From NCBI GenBank assembly GCA_017510335.1, contig JAFWNM010000028.1:186001-250000 (forward strand): a stretch of 64,000 nucleotides of DNA, given 5' to 3'. Both the position numbers and the translations under genes were made by a program. Position 1 is the first letter of the stretch, and each line of letters starts with the position of its first letter. This stretch comes from Paracoccaceae bacterium. Its GTDB lineage: Bacteria; Pseudomonadota; Alphaproteobacteria; Rhodobacterales; Rhodobacteraceae. The notes beneath the pieces are model-generated. The model was not told the DNA's origin and did no database searches. It saw only the letters and a program-made list of their open reading frames with translations. Below are positions 1 through 7,888 of this stretch, in pieces.

Positions 1-348
1 GGCCGATGCGAGAAAGCCGTAAACACCCGCATAAAGTGTTTCGTCCCCGATCACGTTGGCCAACGTTGCGGCGGCGTCATTCCCTTGCTCGACGCGAACG
101 ACCACGATCTCGGCCACCCCTTGCGCATAGGCCGCCAGATAGGCGCTGCGCAATGTGCCTGTCGCCCCCAAGGCCCCGGCCATGCGCGGCCCGGTCACCA
201 GCACGGGCGCGTTCAGCGGAAATGTTGCGGCATCAGCATCGGGCGCAGTGCCCACAAAGCCGATGATGGATGATTTGACGGTCTGAATTGGGCGCAGGCC
301 ATCGTCGATCTGGACGACCTCCACCCCGTGCAGGAATTGATCAGGCAT
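1..348 (-). CDS. Contractile tail sheath protein (5' part; cut by window edge)
   Basis: The first 116 codons of a phage tail sheath (P2 FI / Mu L functional class) run off the window edge. The N-terminus has the family pattern of a short HGVEV segment, then QIDDGLRPIQTVKSSIIGFVG, the opening strand that subunits exchange in sheath assembly. The ATG at 346-348 has a GGAG ribosome site at 357-360. The gene follows the fibre gene after 13 bp, exactly where FI follows H-G in P2, although a fibre-assembly chaperone (G) is absent between them. The sheath contracts to drive the tail tube through the host envelope. I am sure of the family; length and integrity cannot be judged. Confidence 0.85.
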   Translation of the reverse strand, partial: MPDQFLHGVEVVQIDDGLRPIQTVKSSIIGFVGTAPDADAATFPLNAPVLVTGPRMAGALGATGTLRSAYLAAYAQGVAEIVVVRVEQGNDAAATLANVIGDETLYAGVYGFLASA

Positions 349-361
349 GGTGATTGCTCCT

Positions 362-1366
362 TCAGGTTTTGATGCAGGTCAGAACTGCGATGTTGCGCGG
401 GCGGGTAGTGCCAGATGCGTGGAGGTTATTGTTCGCGCCCGGAATAGGTTCATTGCCAGTTGGCATTGCGCCCATCGCGCGCGCGCCGGGGTAATCATTT
501 ATCGAATAGCTATCGACGCCCGCCGTAGTCTGCGATGCGGCCAAGGATGTGCCAGGAACACCAGTGACCCAGACGCCGTCGTTATTCTGATCGAAAACAA
601 AAAGGGTTCCTTTTTGTCTGCTCCCGAAAGCACGACCCGCATCGACCCCGCGCCCCGCGTCCCAGCCGCGCCGGAATTCGCCGCGCAGATCTGGTAGATT
701 AAATGTCGTGGAACCATCGCCAACGCCCCAGATCGTGCCGATAGCGGCAAAAAGCGCCGGATATTGCGCGCGCGGCACTTCGGCCCCGTTACAGATCAAC
801 CAGCCGTCTGGCGCAGTCTGGCGGGCGAAATCCATCAGCGCGCCCGCAGGGACCAAACCCAGGCCACCATCGTCGGACCCACCGACAAAGTCCTCGACGA
901 GGGCGCGGCCTGTCAGCGGGGTCAGCGCCACATCGTCGTCTATGCCTTGGATAGCTTGCTCGACAGTCGCTTTGGGGACCGTGATTGTCCGGTCGACCGA
1001 CAGCGCACCGCCGCCGACGGCCAGCCCCGCCGCGCCGATCTGGCGGGTGGCAGGCACACGCGATAACGCCTCGGCATTCGCGCGGCGCACAGCGTCGGCC
1101 GTTGCGGCCTGATCCGTCGCGGTCGAGGTCAGCGTGTTGTTCAGCCGCACGATGCCGGCCACGTTTGTCGTGGCGTTTACAACCAGCCCCAGCAACTGGT
1201 CGACACGGGTTTTCAGCCAGCGGGTGCGCCGGGCCAGCTGCAGGTGGGGAATGTTGTCGATGCCCGCGCCGGTTGCCTCGTTCGGTTCACCCGATAAAAC
1301 TGGATCGGTCTGTTCGAACTGCAAAATGTCAGGAAAGCTATCGCCGCTATCATTCAGCGTGCCCAT
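362..1366 (-). CDS. Tail fibre protein with C-terminal collar domain
   Basis: This 334-residue protein occupies the P2 H (tail fibre) position. Residues from about 170 carry a phage tail-collar domain (PAGALMDFARQTAPDGWLICNGA, then IGTIWGVGDGSTTFNLPDLRGEFRRGWD), and the end has the usual TRPRNIAVLTCIK strand. The N-terminal half has a short linker typical of baseplate attachment followed by low-complexity shaft. The ATG at 1366 is preferred over the GTG at 1369 because AGGAGG at 1373-1378 lies 6 bp before it; the ATG overlaps the stop of tail protein I. It should set receptor choice. It is short for a P2-type fibre, and no assembly chaperone gene follows it. Confidence 0.85.
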   Translation of the reverse strand: MGTLNDSGDSFPDILQFEQTDPVLSGEPNEATGAGIDNIPHLQLARRTRWLKTRVDQLLGLVVNATTNVAGIVRLNNTLTSTATDQAATADAVRRANAEALSRVPATRQIGAAGLAVGGGALSVDRTITVPKATVEQAIQGIDDDVALTPLTGRALVEDFVGGSDDGGLGLVPAGALMDFARQTAPDGWLICNGAEVPRAQYPALFAAIGTIWGVGDGSTTFNLPDLRGEFRRGWDAGRGVDAGRAFGSRQKGTLFVFDQNNDGVWVTGVPGTSLAASQTTAGVDSYSINDYPGARAMGAMPTGNEPIPGANNNLHASGTTRPRNIAVLTCIKT

Positions 1367-1926
1367 CACGCACCTCCTCTGGTGAATGCTCCATCGCGCT
1401 GGATTGTGCCGTCGCGCCGGATCGGTGTTTCGGTGAAGTCCAAGAGCTTCAGGTGGCAGCGCGCGGGTGCAGCCCGTTCAATCAGCCGGCGCACGAACAC
1501 GGCCTGTTCCGCTGTGATCGGCCGGTCTAGAATAACGCGGTATTCCGCCCAATGATCGGCGGCCATGCGTGTTTCGGACCCGTCACGGGTGATTGTCCCG
1601 TCACGCAATTTCTCGCCCCAGCGCTCGACAATGCGCGCCTCGCCAAAGCCTGCCAGCCGCAGAACACGGCGCACGGCCGCAACAGTGCCGCGCATCCGGT
1701 GGATGGCCACCGCTTCCGTGATGACCGCGCGCTTGCGCGCCTCGGACCATGCGGTGTCCCAATCCTCGACCCCCAAGGTCCATGCCAGCCACGGCAAAAG
1801 GTTGGAGGGGCAGCGCGCGGAGTCCCACAACGTGTCAATCGGGACGGGCAAGGCGCGCGCGGTTGCGGCATGGGTCAAGGCCATTTCGACTGCGCCACGG
1901 TGTGGAGGCAAGAGCGCCAACATCAT
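1366..1926 (-). CDS. Phage tail protein I (baseplate wedge)
   Basis: This 186-residue protein matches the P2 gpI family, a baseplate wedge component that links gpJ to the fibre. The N-terminal half contains the family's LPWLAWTLGVEDWDTAWSE segment and the following KRAVITEAVAIHRMRGTVAAVRR helix; the C-terminus has tandem IRRDGTIQRDG repeats. The ATG at 1926 overlaps the stop of the J gene by 4 bp, so the two are translationally coupled. Length is within the usual range. Confidence 0.88.
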   Translation of the reverse strand: MMLALLPPHRGAVEMALTHAATARALPVPIDTLWDSARCPSNLLPWLAWTLGVEDWDTAWSEARKRAVITEAVAIHRMRGTVAAVRRVLRLAGFGEARIVERWGEKLRDGTITRDGSETRMAADHWAEYRVILDRPITAEQAVFVRRLIERAAPARCHLKLLDFTETPIRRDGTIQRDGAFTRGGA

Positions 1927-2819
1927 GCGGCCTCCGCCACAGTGATGGCGGTGCAGACAGGCACTTGGTGCGCGGCCGCTTCGACATTTTCGACGGGCTG
2001 CGTCAGGACCACATCGCGGACGCCTGCGGAATAGAGCGCCGCGATCAGTCCAGCGCGGGTAACCGATGCCCCGATGCGAAAGCGGGCGGCGACGAAAGCG
2101 GCCACCGCGGCGCGCGCGGTGTCCAGGACAGCGCCTGCATCTGGTCCGTCCAACAGCTCCAGCGCGGCCACGACGGTGAAGGGAACGGGGCTGGCGGGTT
2201 GAACATAGACGTTGTCGCACAGCACCCGGATATCGTCGCGCGTGACCATGTCGCGCACGGCCGTGATCATTTCGTCTTCGGTCAGGCTGGATGCCGGGTC
2301 GCGCAGCACGACCACGCGCACATCGCCCGGCGCGGGGCTGTCGACCATCGCGTCCAGCACAGCCGGTGTCGCGGTCATCGCCCAGAACGCATACGCCCCC
2401 GCTGGACCGCCGCAGCTGAACGCCTGCAACGACAACTGTGCGCGCGCGCGCAACCGGGTGTCGCTTTCCAGAACAGCGGCGACCGGCGGCAATGCGCTGT
2501 CATCCGCAGGCGCGATCACAGCGCGCGCGACCCCAAACAGCGCGGCCAGATTGTCAAGGTCCGCGCCTGTGGCCTGTGCCAGCATCACCGCGCGGGCCGC
2601 ATCATTCACGCGGGCGCGGTCCAACAGGCGGACATAGGCCACGGCTTGCAGCACTTTGACCGCCGGTTCGCTTTCCAATGCTAAGACCGGCGCCAGGCTA
2701 GGGTCAGCGGCGGTCACTTGCGCGACCATCTCCGCCAGCAGCACCTCATAATCCAGCGGCTCAATTACATCGGGCGGGGGCAGTCGCGACAGGTCGATCT
2801 GGTCAAAACGCACGCTCAT
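1923..2819 (-). CDS. Baseplate assembly protein J
   Basis: This is a 298-residue member of the P2 gpJ / Mu gp47 baseplate wedge family. Early residues contain the family signature PPPDVIEPLDYEVLLAEM, followed by a long helical segment and the ATGADLDNLAALFGVAR motif, then the glycine-rich SCGGPAGAYAFWAM segment. It overlaps W (upstream) and I (downstream) by 4 bp each. It acts in the virion baseplate that surrounds the tail tip. Confidence 0.92.
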   Translation of the reverse strand: MSVRFDQIDLSRLPPPDVIEPLDYEVLLAEMVAQVTAADPSLAPVLALESEPAVKVLQAVAYVRLLDRARVNDAARAVMLAQATGADLDNLAALFGVARAVIAPADDSALPPVAAVLESDTRLRARAQLSLQAFSCGGPAGAYAFWAMTATPAVLDAMVDSPAPGDVRVVVLRDPASSLTEDEMITAVRDMVTRDDIRVLCDNVYVQPASPVPFTVVAALELLDGPDAGAVLDTARAAVAAFVAARFRIGASVTRAGLIAALYSAGVRDVVLTQPVENVEAAAHQVPVCTAITVAEAA

Positions 2820-3154
2820 GCTGCGAGCTCCAGTTCCAGCGCGACTGGCGCGGATCGCCCGATCACGGCACCTTCCAGTGTCAGCGTCAGACGACCGGGT
2901 GCGGCGGCCAGAACCTGCACCCGCGAGAGCGTGAAACGCGGCTCCCAGCGGTCCAATGCTTCGGCCACGCCCATGAACAGGTCGACCAGCGTTTCACCGT
3001 TCATCGGCGCATCGATCAGCGCGGGCAGGTCCGACCCATACGCGCGGCGCATGACGCGGGTGCCGCGTGGGGTCAGCAGGATATCCATGATCGACTGCGA
3101 CAGATGCGCATCGAACGCGATCCGGGTGCCTGTGTCACGGGACATACCGGTCAT
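2816..3154 (-). CDS. Baseplate protein W (GPW/gp25 family)
   Basis: This 112-residue protein belongs to the GPW/gp25 family of baseplate proteins, relatives of the T4 gp25 lysozyme-like wedge component that initiates sheath assembly. The signatures SIMDILLTPRGTRVMRRAYGSDLPALID and the later WEPRFTLSRVQV strand are typical. It overlaps its neighbours by 4 bp on both sides in the order V-orf65-W-J. Confidence 0.9.
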   Translation of the reverse strand: MTGMSRDTGTRIAFDAHLSQSIMDILLTPRGTRVMRRAYGSDLPALIDAPMNGETLVDLFMGVAEALDRWEPRFTLSRVQVLAAAPGRLTLTLEGAVIGRSAPVALELELAA

Positions 3155-3348
3155 TGCGCGCTCGCCGATTTGCGGACGCGCGACCTGGCACTTTTGATCG
3201 CTGGTTTTTCAGCGGGTTCAGGGGCGGGTGCGACGTTTTCAAACTGGGCCTGTGCCGGAGTGAGCTGCACAACGTCATCGCGGCGCAAGAAAACCCCGCC
3301 AACCCAACCATCAGCCAGCACAAGATAGGCGCTTGTTTTGATCGTCAT
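3151..3348 (-). CDS. Small phage protein of unknown function between V and W
   Basis: This 65-residue protein is not recognised by family. It starts with a hydrophobic beta-like segment (AYLVLADGWVGGVFL) followed by an Ala/Pro-rich linker and a basic tail rich in K, R and S. The 4-bp overlaps with both V and W make it a real gene of the baseplate operon; P2 itself has no gene here. A small baseplate or spike accessory is possible but inferred only from position. Confidence 0.7.
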   Translation of the reverse strand: MTIKTSAYLVLADGWVGGVFLRRDDVVQLTPAQAQFENVAPAPEPAEKPAIKSARSRVRKSASAQ

Positions 3349-3809
3349 TGTGGTGGCCCCGTCAAAATCCCGACGCTTTCGGGGTGAATGTGGTCAACCA
3401 AACTGATCCCTGTTGCTGTCACGTCCTCGGTTACATCAATCCGGCCGGTCACTGTGATGTTGCCAGTGATCGTGACGTCCCCTGTGATCACCAATGTGCC
3501 GCCGCCCAGATCAATCGTCGGGTGGCTGGCGTCCTGCGCGACCGCGCTTCCGTTTTGGGGCACCGAACCTTGGACAAAGGCCGCGCCGACCTCGCCCGAA
3601 GGGGCATAGACGACAACCTGTTCCCCTGCTGACGGCATCCAATGCAGCTTGATCTGGCCGGACGCCAGTTGTGCCACCGGTATCATCGGGGTCACCAGAT
3701 CGCCGATCTGGACCCGTGCGCGCATGGCGGCGCTGTCAATTTCAATCACGCGGCCCATTTGCACGATATTGGCCACGCGACGGTCCAACTCTGCCGTTTC
3801 AAAGCTCAT
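3345..3809 (-). CDS. Baseplate spike protein V
   Basis: This 154-residue protein resembles P2 gpV, the membrane-piercing central spike. An OB-fold-like N-terminal part (VIEIDSAAMRARVQIGDLVTPMIPVAQLASG) is followed by the conserved PSAGEQVVVYAPSGEVGAAFVQGSV region and a C-terminal run of short beta repeats of the TGDVTITGNITVTG type that forms the needle. The start at 3809 was chosen because it overlaps the stop of the upstream gene by 4 bp. P2 gpV is about 210 residues, so the needle is shorter here. Confidence 0.88.
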   Translation of the reverse strand: MSFETAELDRRVANIVQMGRVIEIDSAAMRARVQIGDLVTPMIPVAQLASGQIKLHWMPSAGEQVVVYAPSGEVGAAFVQGSVPQNGSAVAQDASHPTIDLGGGTLVITGDVTITGNITVTGRIDVTEDVTATGISLVDHIHPESVGILTGPPQ

Positions 3810-4333
3810 GACAGCACCTCGTCGCTGAAAATACCGCCCAGATACAAAGTGACGGGCACAGGGCCGGATGCGGGCAGTGCTGCCAGCGTGACGGGCTGGA
3901 CCCATGTCACAGCGGCCAGCGATAGCGCGACACCACGCGTTGCCCCGTTGACCAGAACGCGTTCTTCGACGCCCTCTGCTTCGCCCAAACCAGCGGTTGC
4001 CCACGAATTGTCGGGGATCAGCGCCAGCAGCGCGGCGGTCAGGTTCGACAAAGCGACATCGCGGGGCAGCCCCGCGCGGTCGCGGGTGATCACGAAGGCC
4101 GCCATCATCGCGTCAAAGCGGCGGTGCGGCCCTGCGCGGGTGTCGCGCGGGCGCAGGCCTAGCCGCGTCACACGGATCGCGGGGGCTTTGACCGATGTCC
4201 GCTTCAATTCCTCCAGATCGAACCCGCCCAGCATGGGCGTGCATTCGGCCAGATCGGGCAGCCGGTCATGGATGGCACTGGCGACAATGCCGGGCAGATT
4301 GGCCAGCAACGTGATCGGCAAGGACGCGCTCAT
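3806..4333 (-). CDS. Mu gp37-like protein (DUF1834-type), putative tail terminator
   Basis: This 175-residue protein sits between the gpG-type completion protein and V, where Mu-like phages carry a gp37-type protein thought to cap the tail. It contains IHDRLPDLAECTPMLGGFDLEELKRTSVKAPAIRVTRLG, a pattern I associate with this family, and a C-terminal half of alternating strands. The ATG at 4333 overlaps the preceding stop by 4 bp. The family call rests on position and general pattern and is less certain than for its neighbours. Confidence 0.6.
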   Translation of the reverse strand: MSASLPITLLANLPGIVASAIHDRLPDLAECTPMLGGFDLEELKRTSVKAPAIRVTRLGLRPRDTRAGPHRRFDAMMAAFVITRDRAGLPRDVALSNLTAALLALIPDNSWATAGLGEAEGVEERVLVNGATRGVALSLAAVTWVQPVTLAALPASGPVPVTLYLGGIFSDEVLS

Positions 4334-4797
4334 TGGAATGGCTCCTTCACAGTGTCGGTGATCAGATCGGTGATCGCGGTGACATCATGCGCCGACAGGC
4401 CCAGATAGGGTCGCGCGGGCATCGTGACCTTGATCCCGCGTCCCCATGCATTTTCGATCTCGCCGCCCAACTGGTGGATCGCGCCATAGACCAGATTGTT
4501 GCCCACGCGCACGGTCGTGCCGGTCGTGTAGTTCTGGGTGGCGGTCAACAGGCCGTTGCCGCTGACCAGCAGCGAATGCTGGCCCTTGCGCGTCTTGGCA
4601 TAGCGCGCCGACCACGGGTCCCACGGGGTGCCGTCGGGTGCGGCCTTGCCCGTGGCGATGCGCTCTTGCGTGCTGCTTTCCAGCAGCGCGCCGACATTGA
4701 ATGCCAGATCTTCCAGATCGGTCTCGGCCAGCGCACCAAGGGCACGCGCGGCCCCCTCTATGCCCTGCAATGTTAGTTCGACCTGAACGCCCGCCAT
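4330..4797 (-). CDS. Virion morphogenesis / tail completion protein (Mu gpG type)
   Basis: This 155-residue protein of the phage virion morphogenesis family (Mu gpG, P2 gpS) helps complete or stabilise tails. The segment LLESSTQERIATGKAAPDGTPW followed by HSLLVSGNGLLTATQNY and YGAIHQLGG is the family core, and MPARPYLGLS is the typical C-terminal motif. I took the ATG at 4797, which shares bases with the preceding stop, rather than the GTG one codon earlier. It directly follows the gp36-type gene. Confidence 0.88.
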   Translation of the reverse strand: MAGVQVELTLQGIEGAARALGALAETDLEDLAFNVGALLESSTQERIATGKAAPDGTPWDPWSARYAKTRKGQHSLLVSGNGLLTATQNYTTGTTVRVGNNLVYGAIHQLGGEIENAWGRGIKVTMPARPYLGLSAHDVTAITDLITDTVKEPFQ

Positions 4798-5231
4798 CAC
4801 AGCCCCCGCATTTTTTCGCGTGAGAAGATGCGATCCGGCCCGCCGGTCACGATGGGACGGGGGCTCGTGTCGGGGGTGGGTTCTGCCTGCGGCTCGGGCG
4901 GCAGGACCAAGGCGGCTTTGCCTTCGGCCAGTCGTTTCAGGGTTGCCCGCGCGTCCTCATAGCGGGTGCGGTGGATTTCGGATTGCACATCTGCGGTTGC
5001 GGCCAGCCGGTAAAGGGCGATGTCGACCGCCAACTGGCGCAACAGGCCGGGCACGGCGGGCAGAGGCAGGCGGTAGCGCACGCCGATATGGCTGTCGATT
5101 TCCTCGGATGCGGCGGTCAGCGCGCGGGCAACCGCTGCCGTTTCGGCCATGCCGTCACCGTCGCGGTCTGCCACCAGCAGCGCGTCGGGGCCGTAAATGT
5201 CGGCAATGTCAGCAGGCGTGGCATAGGCCAT
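4797..5231 (-). CDS. Mu gp36-like protein (DUF1320)
   Basis: This 144-residue protein of the DUF1320 family is, in Mu-like phages, a head-tail joining component downstream of the major capsid gene. Signatures are the N-terminal YATPADIADIYG, the heptad-like AAVARALTAASEEIDSHIGVRYRLPL helix and LLRQLAVDIALYRL. The C-terminal 35 residues are an extended Pro-rich tail. A 75-bp gap separates it from the gene upstream, with nothing convincing in it. Confidence 0.88.
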   Translation of the reverse strand: MAYATPADIADIYGPDALLVADRDGDGMAETAAVARALTAASEEIDSHIGVRYRLPLPAVPGLLRQLAVDIALYRLAATADVQSEIHRTRYEDARATLKRLAEGKAALVLPPEPQAEPTPDTSPRPIVTGGPDRIFSREKMRGL

Positions 5232-5306
5232 TGAAAGGTCCGTTCAATCGGGGGTTAACGGGTGTAGGATGCCACGTCGTGCGCGGCACCCTTTGGCGCG
5301 GGGGGG

Positions 5307-5687
5307 TTATTCCTTGGCGGGGGACAACTCGCGCCAGACCTCGTCGCGCAGGGTACCTGTGATCTGTGATGCGTCCGCAGGCAGCGCCTCTCGCAGCGGG
5401 GTCAGGTTAGGCGCGCCGGATGCACCGAAGGCGTCAGATGGAAGGCCTGCGATTGCCGCGCGCAGCCGCGCCTTCAGGTCATCCGTCGCCGCTGCGACCT
5501 CCACGACAGTCGCCCCCTCGGGTGCAGGCTCGATGCGTAGATTGCGGTCACCTGCAAGGCGTTTGAGTACAGCTTCGTCGAGTTCATCGGCGTCGACCAC
5601 GACACCCTCATGCGGCCAGAACTGCCCGGCCCGGAAAAACCCTGCCTGTGCCAGGGCCGCGATCTTGATCAGTTTCGACATTTTCAT
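5307..5687 (-). CDS. Phage protein of the Mu gp35/HI1506-related type
   Basis: This 126-residue protein lies directly behind the major capsid gene, the place of Mu gp35. The N-terminal AQAGFFRAGQFWPHEGVVV matches the short FRRAG-x-F/HP motif of the HI1506-related family, and the rest is acidic and helical (DELDEAVLKRLAGDRNL). It ends in LRDEVWRELSPAKE. A head decoration or completion role is plausible but inferred from location. RBS GGAGATG precedes the ATG at 5687. Confidence 0.65.
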   Translation of the reverse strand: MKMSKLIKIAALAQAGFFRAGQFWPHEGVVVDADELDEAVLKRLAGDRNLRIEPAPEGATVVEVAAATDDLKARLRAAIAGLPSDAFGASGAPNLTPLREALPADASQITGTLRDEVWRELSPAKE

Positions 5688-5749
5688 CTCCTGTCAGCTT
5701 GTCATGGGGGGCGGGCAAAACCGCCCCCGCAGAGAAACCGACGATCAGT

Positions 5750-6676
5750 TCAGGCGAGCCACGGCGTGACGCGCACTTCGACCGCCTCGTAGTTCGCGTT
5801 CGATGCCCCGCCTTCGCCGAACATGACCTTGACGGTCTTGTTGGCCGAAGCGCGCAATCTGGGCGGAACAATCAGGCGCGTCGGGGTAATGCCCAAGGGA
5901 CGCCCGCCATCACCCTTGAATTCCATCATCGTTGCGATGGCTTCGTCCAGGTTGTCGCCGGTCAGCGGCTTGTGGCTTTTATAGGCCTTCTGCCAGAAGC
6001 CATAGCCGCCATTGCAACGATAGCGGATGCCGTAGAGATACTGGTCCTTCAGGAACACCTCGTCTGAATTCGAGGAGCTTTCCTTGGTTTCCAGTTCCGG
6101 CTTGGTGCGCTCCTGGAAGATGAAAGGCAGCACTGCGTCGGACGCATCGATCAGATACCACGCCGGGGTTGCAGTGACCCCGCCATTATCATCATAGTTC
6201 GACACAGTGCTGGCAGCACCGGTGCCATCATGATTGGCATAAACCGGATGATCCGTGTCAAAGAAGTTCTGCCCGTCAAAGCACAGCGCCGCATGGCCAT
6301 TTTTCATCAGCTCGGCCGTGATTATGTCGGGATGGCGCGCGGCCGCCTGACCCATGCGGGTAAACCGCATGCCGTAAGTGCCCAGATTGTCATCCTCGAT
6401 ATGGGTACGCTTGATGCCCACTGTGCTTTCAAACGTCCGGTTGGTGATCTGGTAGGCGTTTTCCTTCATGTCCTTGATGACACGATCACCGATCCATTCG
6501 CGCAGCTCGGGGAAGTCGCCCAGCCAGTCATAGGTGTTAGATGCAGTGGTGGACGGGATGACCATCGCCGCATCGCGGTAGAAGGTCTGCGGCATCATGC
6601 CATCGAAACCTGTACGGAAGGCTGTGTGGACCATCGTGCGCAGGGCAGTGAGTGTTGCATTCGTGATCATCGGCAT
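5750..6676 (-). CDS. Major capsid protein (Mu gpT family)
   Basis: This 308-residue protein forms the icosahedral shell. It has the Mu-like gpT pattern: an N-terminal TALRTMVHTAFRTGFDG, the WLGDFPELREWIGDRVIKD block and VGIKRTHIEDDNLGTYG, then LCFDGQNFFDTDHPV in the middle and a C-terminal GITPTRLIVPPRLRASA segment. Length equals the Mu T family. It follows the protease/scaffold gene by 3 bp, with GGAGACC as ribosome site. Confidence 0.95.
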   Translation of the reverse strand: MPMITNATLTALRTMVHTAFRTGFDGMMPQTFYRDAAMVIPSTTASNTYDWLGDFPELREWIGDRVIKDMKENAYQITNRTFESTVGIKRTHIEDDNLGTYGMRFTRMGQAAARHPDIITAELMKNGHAALCFDGQNFFDTDHPVYANHDGTGAASTVSNYDDNGGVTATPAWYLIDASDAVLPFIFQERTKPELETKESSSNSDEVFLKDQYLYGIRYRCNGGYGFWQKAYKSHKPLTGDNLDEAIATMMEFKGDGGRPLGITPTRLIVPPRLRASANKTVKVMFGEGGASNANYEAVEVRVTPWLA

Positions 6677-6679
6677 GGA

Positions 6680-7174
6680 TCAGGTCTCCTGTGCCGCGCG
6701 TGCGGCTTTGAAATCATCGGGGGCCATTCCCCAGGCGCGGCACATCGCCAACTCTTCACTGCTGAGCTGGTCGGCCTGCACCTTGGGGTCGGTCGTTTTG
6801 GGCGCAGGCTTGTCCGAGACGATGACTGGCGCGGTCCCGATGAAGCTGCGGAACGTCTCCAGCCCGCCATCAGCCCGGCAGACGGCCAAGTGATACTCCC
6901 GACTGGCTGGCGCGACCTTGCCCGCTTCGATCGCGGCATCAACAGCCGCCTCGATCTCCGCCTCGCGGTGCGTTTTGACTTCGGTTTCCAGCTCGCTGAC
7001 GCGATTGGTGGCCAGTTCATAATCCGCGCGCGGCACGAACTGCGCGGGATCGGGGTTTGCAGCACGGTTCAGCGCAGTGTCTGCATCCGTGCGCAGCCTG
7101 GTGATCGCGACCACGGCATCTGCCGCGCTCGCATCTGGCTTGAGGCCAAGGGCCTGAAGGACGGCAGCGTCCAT
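6680..7174 (-). CDS. Internal in-frame start producing scaffold protein (Mu gpZ type)
   Basis: Within the protease gene, codon 169 is ATG (7172-7174) preceded by GAGGAG at 7181-7186 with a 6-bp spacer, a far better ribosome site than the one before the full-length start. The 164-residue product would contain only the coiled-coil scaffold half and end with the same C-terminus. In Mu, the scaffold Z is encoded as the 3' part of I, which is the family precedent. Seen: the SD and in-frame ATG. Inferred: that it is used. Confidence 0.7.
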   Translation of the reverse strand: MDAAVLQALGLKPDASAADAVVAITRLRTDADTALNRAANPDPAQFVPRADYELATNRVSELETEVKTHREAEIEAAVDAAIEAGKVAPASREYHLAVCRADGGLETFRSFIGTAPVIVSDKPAPKTTDPKVQADQLSSEELAMCRAWGMAPDDFKAARAAQET

Positions 7175-7678
7175 CTCTGTCTCCTCAAATTCGCCTTCGC
7201 GGTTCAGCGCAGGCATGGTGAAATTCGGCAGGTTCGTAAGACCCGCCGAAACGATCCGACGCACTGCGCCAGTCAGCTTGTGAAAATCGAAACCGGGGCT
7301 GATGAAGCGGTAGCCACGCGTGGCAATAGCCTCGCGCCCGCTGTCATTCCATTCGACGCGACCCCATATCGCGCCGTCGCGGGCTTCCATCTCACGGATC
7401 CAGCCAGCAGCATCGGCGCGCTCGCCGCGCGCGCCCTTCACATGGGTGGCGTGTTCGAAATCGACCGGGATAAGCCGCCCACCCGCCATATTCGCCCGAC
7501 AGGTTGCCACAACGGCTTCGGGGTCTGCCATTGTCCAGATGCGTCCATCCATTCCCTCAAGGCGCGGGGCCTTGGGGGTGATCTGGATCCATTCGGGCAC
7601 CTCGGTTGTGTCGTTTGGCGCGGCCAGTTCCGAGTTCAGCGCGATAGGCAATGGTGAGAGAAAAGCATGTGCGTTCAT
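6680..7678 (-). CDS. Head maturation protease fused to scaffold (Mu gpI family)
   Basis: This 332-residue protein corresponds to Mu gpI. The N-terminal half is the protease: IPVDFEHATH provides a candidate catalytic His near residue 77 and YRFISPGFDF a Ser near residue 124. The C-terminal half is a helical scaffold with a coiled coil around RADYELATNRVSELETEVKTHREAEIEAA. In Mu, the scaffold Z is made from an internal start within I, and the same appears true here (separate entry). The ATG at 7678 lies only 4 bp after a shared late-promoter element, so the mRNA leader may be extremely short. The capsid gene follows by 3 bp. Confidence 0.9.
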   Translation of the reverse strand: MNAHAFLSPLPIALNSELAAPNDTTEVPEWIQITPKAPRLEGMDGRIWTMADPEAVVATCRANMAGGRLIPVDFEHATHVKGARGERADAAGWIREMEARDGAIWGRVEWNDSGREAIATRGYRFISPGFDFHKLTGAVRRIVSAGLTNLPNFTMPALNREGEFEETEMDAAVLQALGLKPDASAADAVVAITRLRTDADTALNRAANPDPAQFVPRADYELATNRVSELETEVKTHREAEIEAAVDAAIEAGKVAPASREYHLAVCRADGGLETFRSFIGTAPVIVSDKPAPKTTDPKVQADQLSSEELAMCRAWGMAPDDFKAARAAQET

Positions 7679-7682
7679 GCCT

Positions 7683-7731
7683 GCACAATCGCAAGTCAGG
7701 CACAGGCAATCAGCCTCGACAGATGTCGAGG
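7683..7731 (-). promoter_or_regulatory. Predicted late promoter for head genes (dyad plus conserved element)
   Basis: On the minus strand an 18-bp perfect dyad CCTCGACA-TC-TGTCGAGG (7714-7731) is followed after 13 bp by CCTGACTTGCGATTGTGC (7683-7700). Both parts, and the 13-bp spacing, recur upstream of the lysozyme gene at 15152-15200. The dyad is the likely binding site of the Mor/C-type activator encoded at 15241-15627. If the dyad is centred near -42, as for Mu C, transcription would begin within a few bases of the protease ATG. Confidence 0.7.
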
Positions 7732-7739
7732 GCAGTCAT

Positions 7740-7888
7740 GATATTGCACGCTTTGGGAAAGATCGCGAGAGCGGCTCACACAGCCGCCTTGCTTTCGTCA
7801 CGGTATCAGCACGCCCGCGAACCCGTCCAGCCCCTTTAATGGGTATTTAACGGCGCGCTGTGGCCGCATTGCGCCCCGGTCCCCGGCT
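7740..7888. other. Non-coding gap between gp30-type gene and late promoter
   Basis: This stretch lies between the end of the head morphogenesis gene and the late promoter. I see no convincing ORF and no clear terminator. It contains AGCGGCTCACACAGCCGC, a short imperfect hairpin, and a run of mixed sequence without repeats. Confidence 0.4.

Noticed and set aside
6230-7657. 475-codon plus-strand ORF across the capsid and protease genes
   Set aside because: It lies antisense to two well-recognised Mu head genes; its composition is that of a shadow frame in GC-rich DNA and it has no ribosome site.
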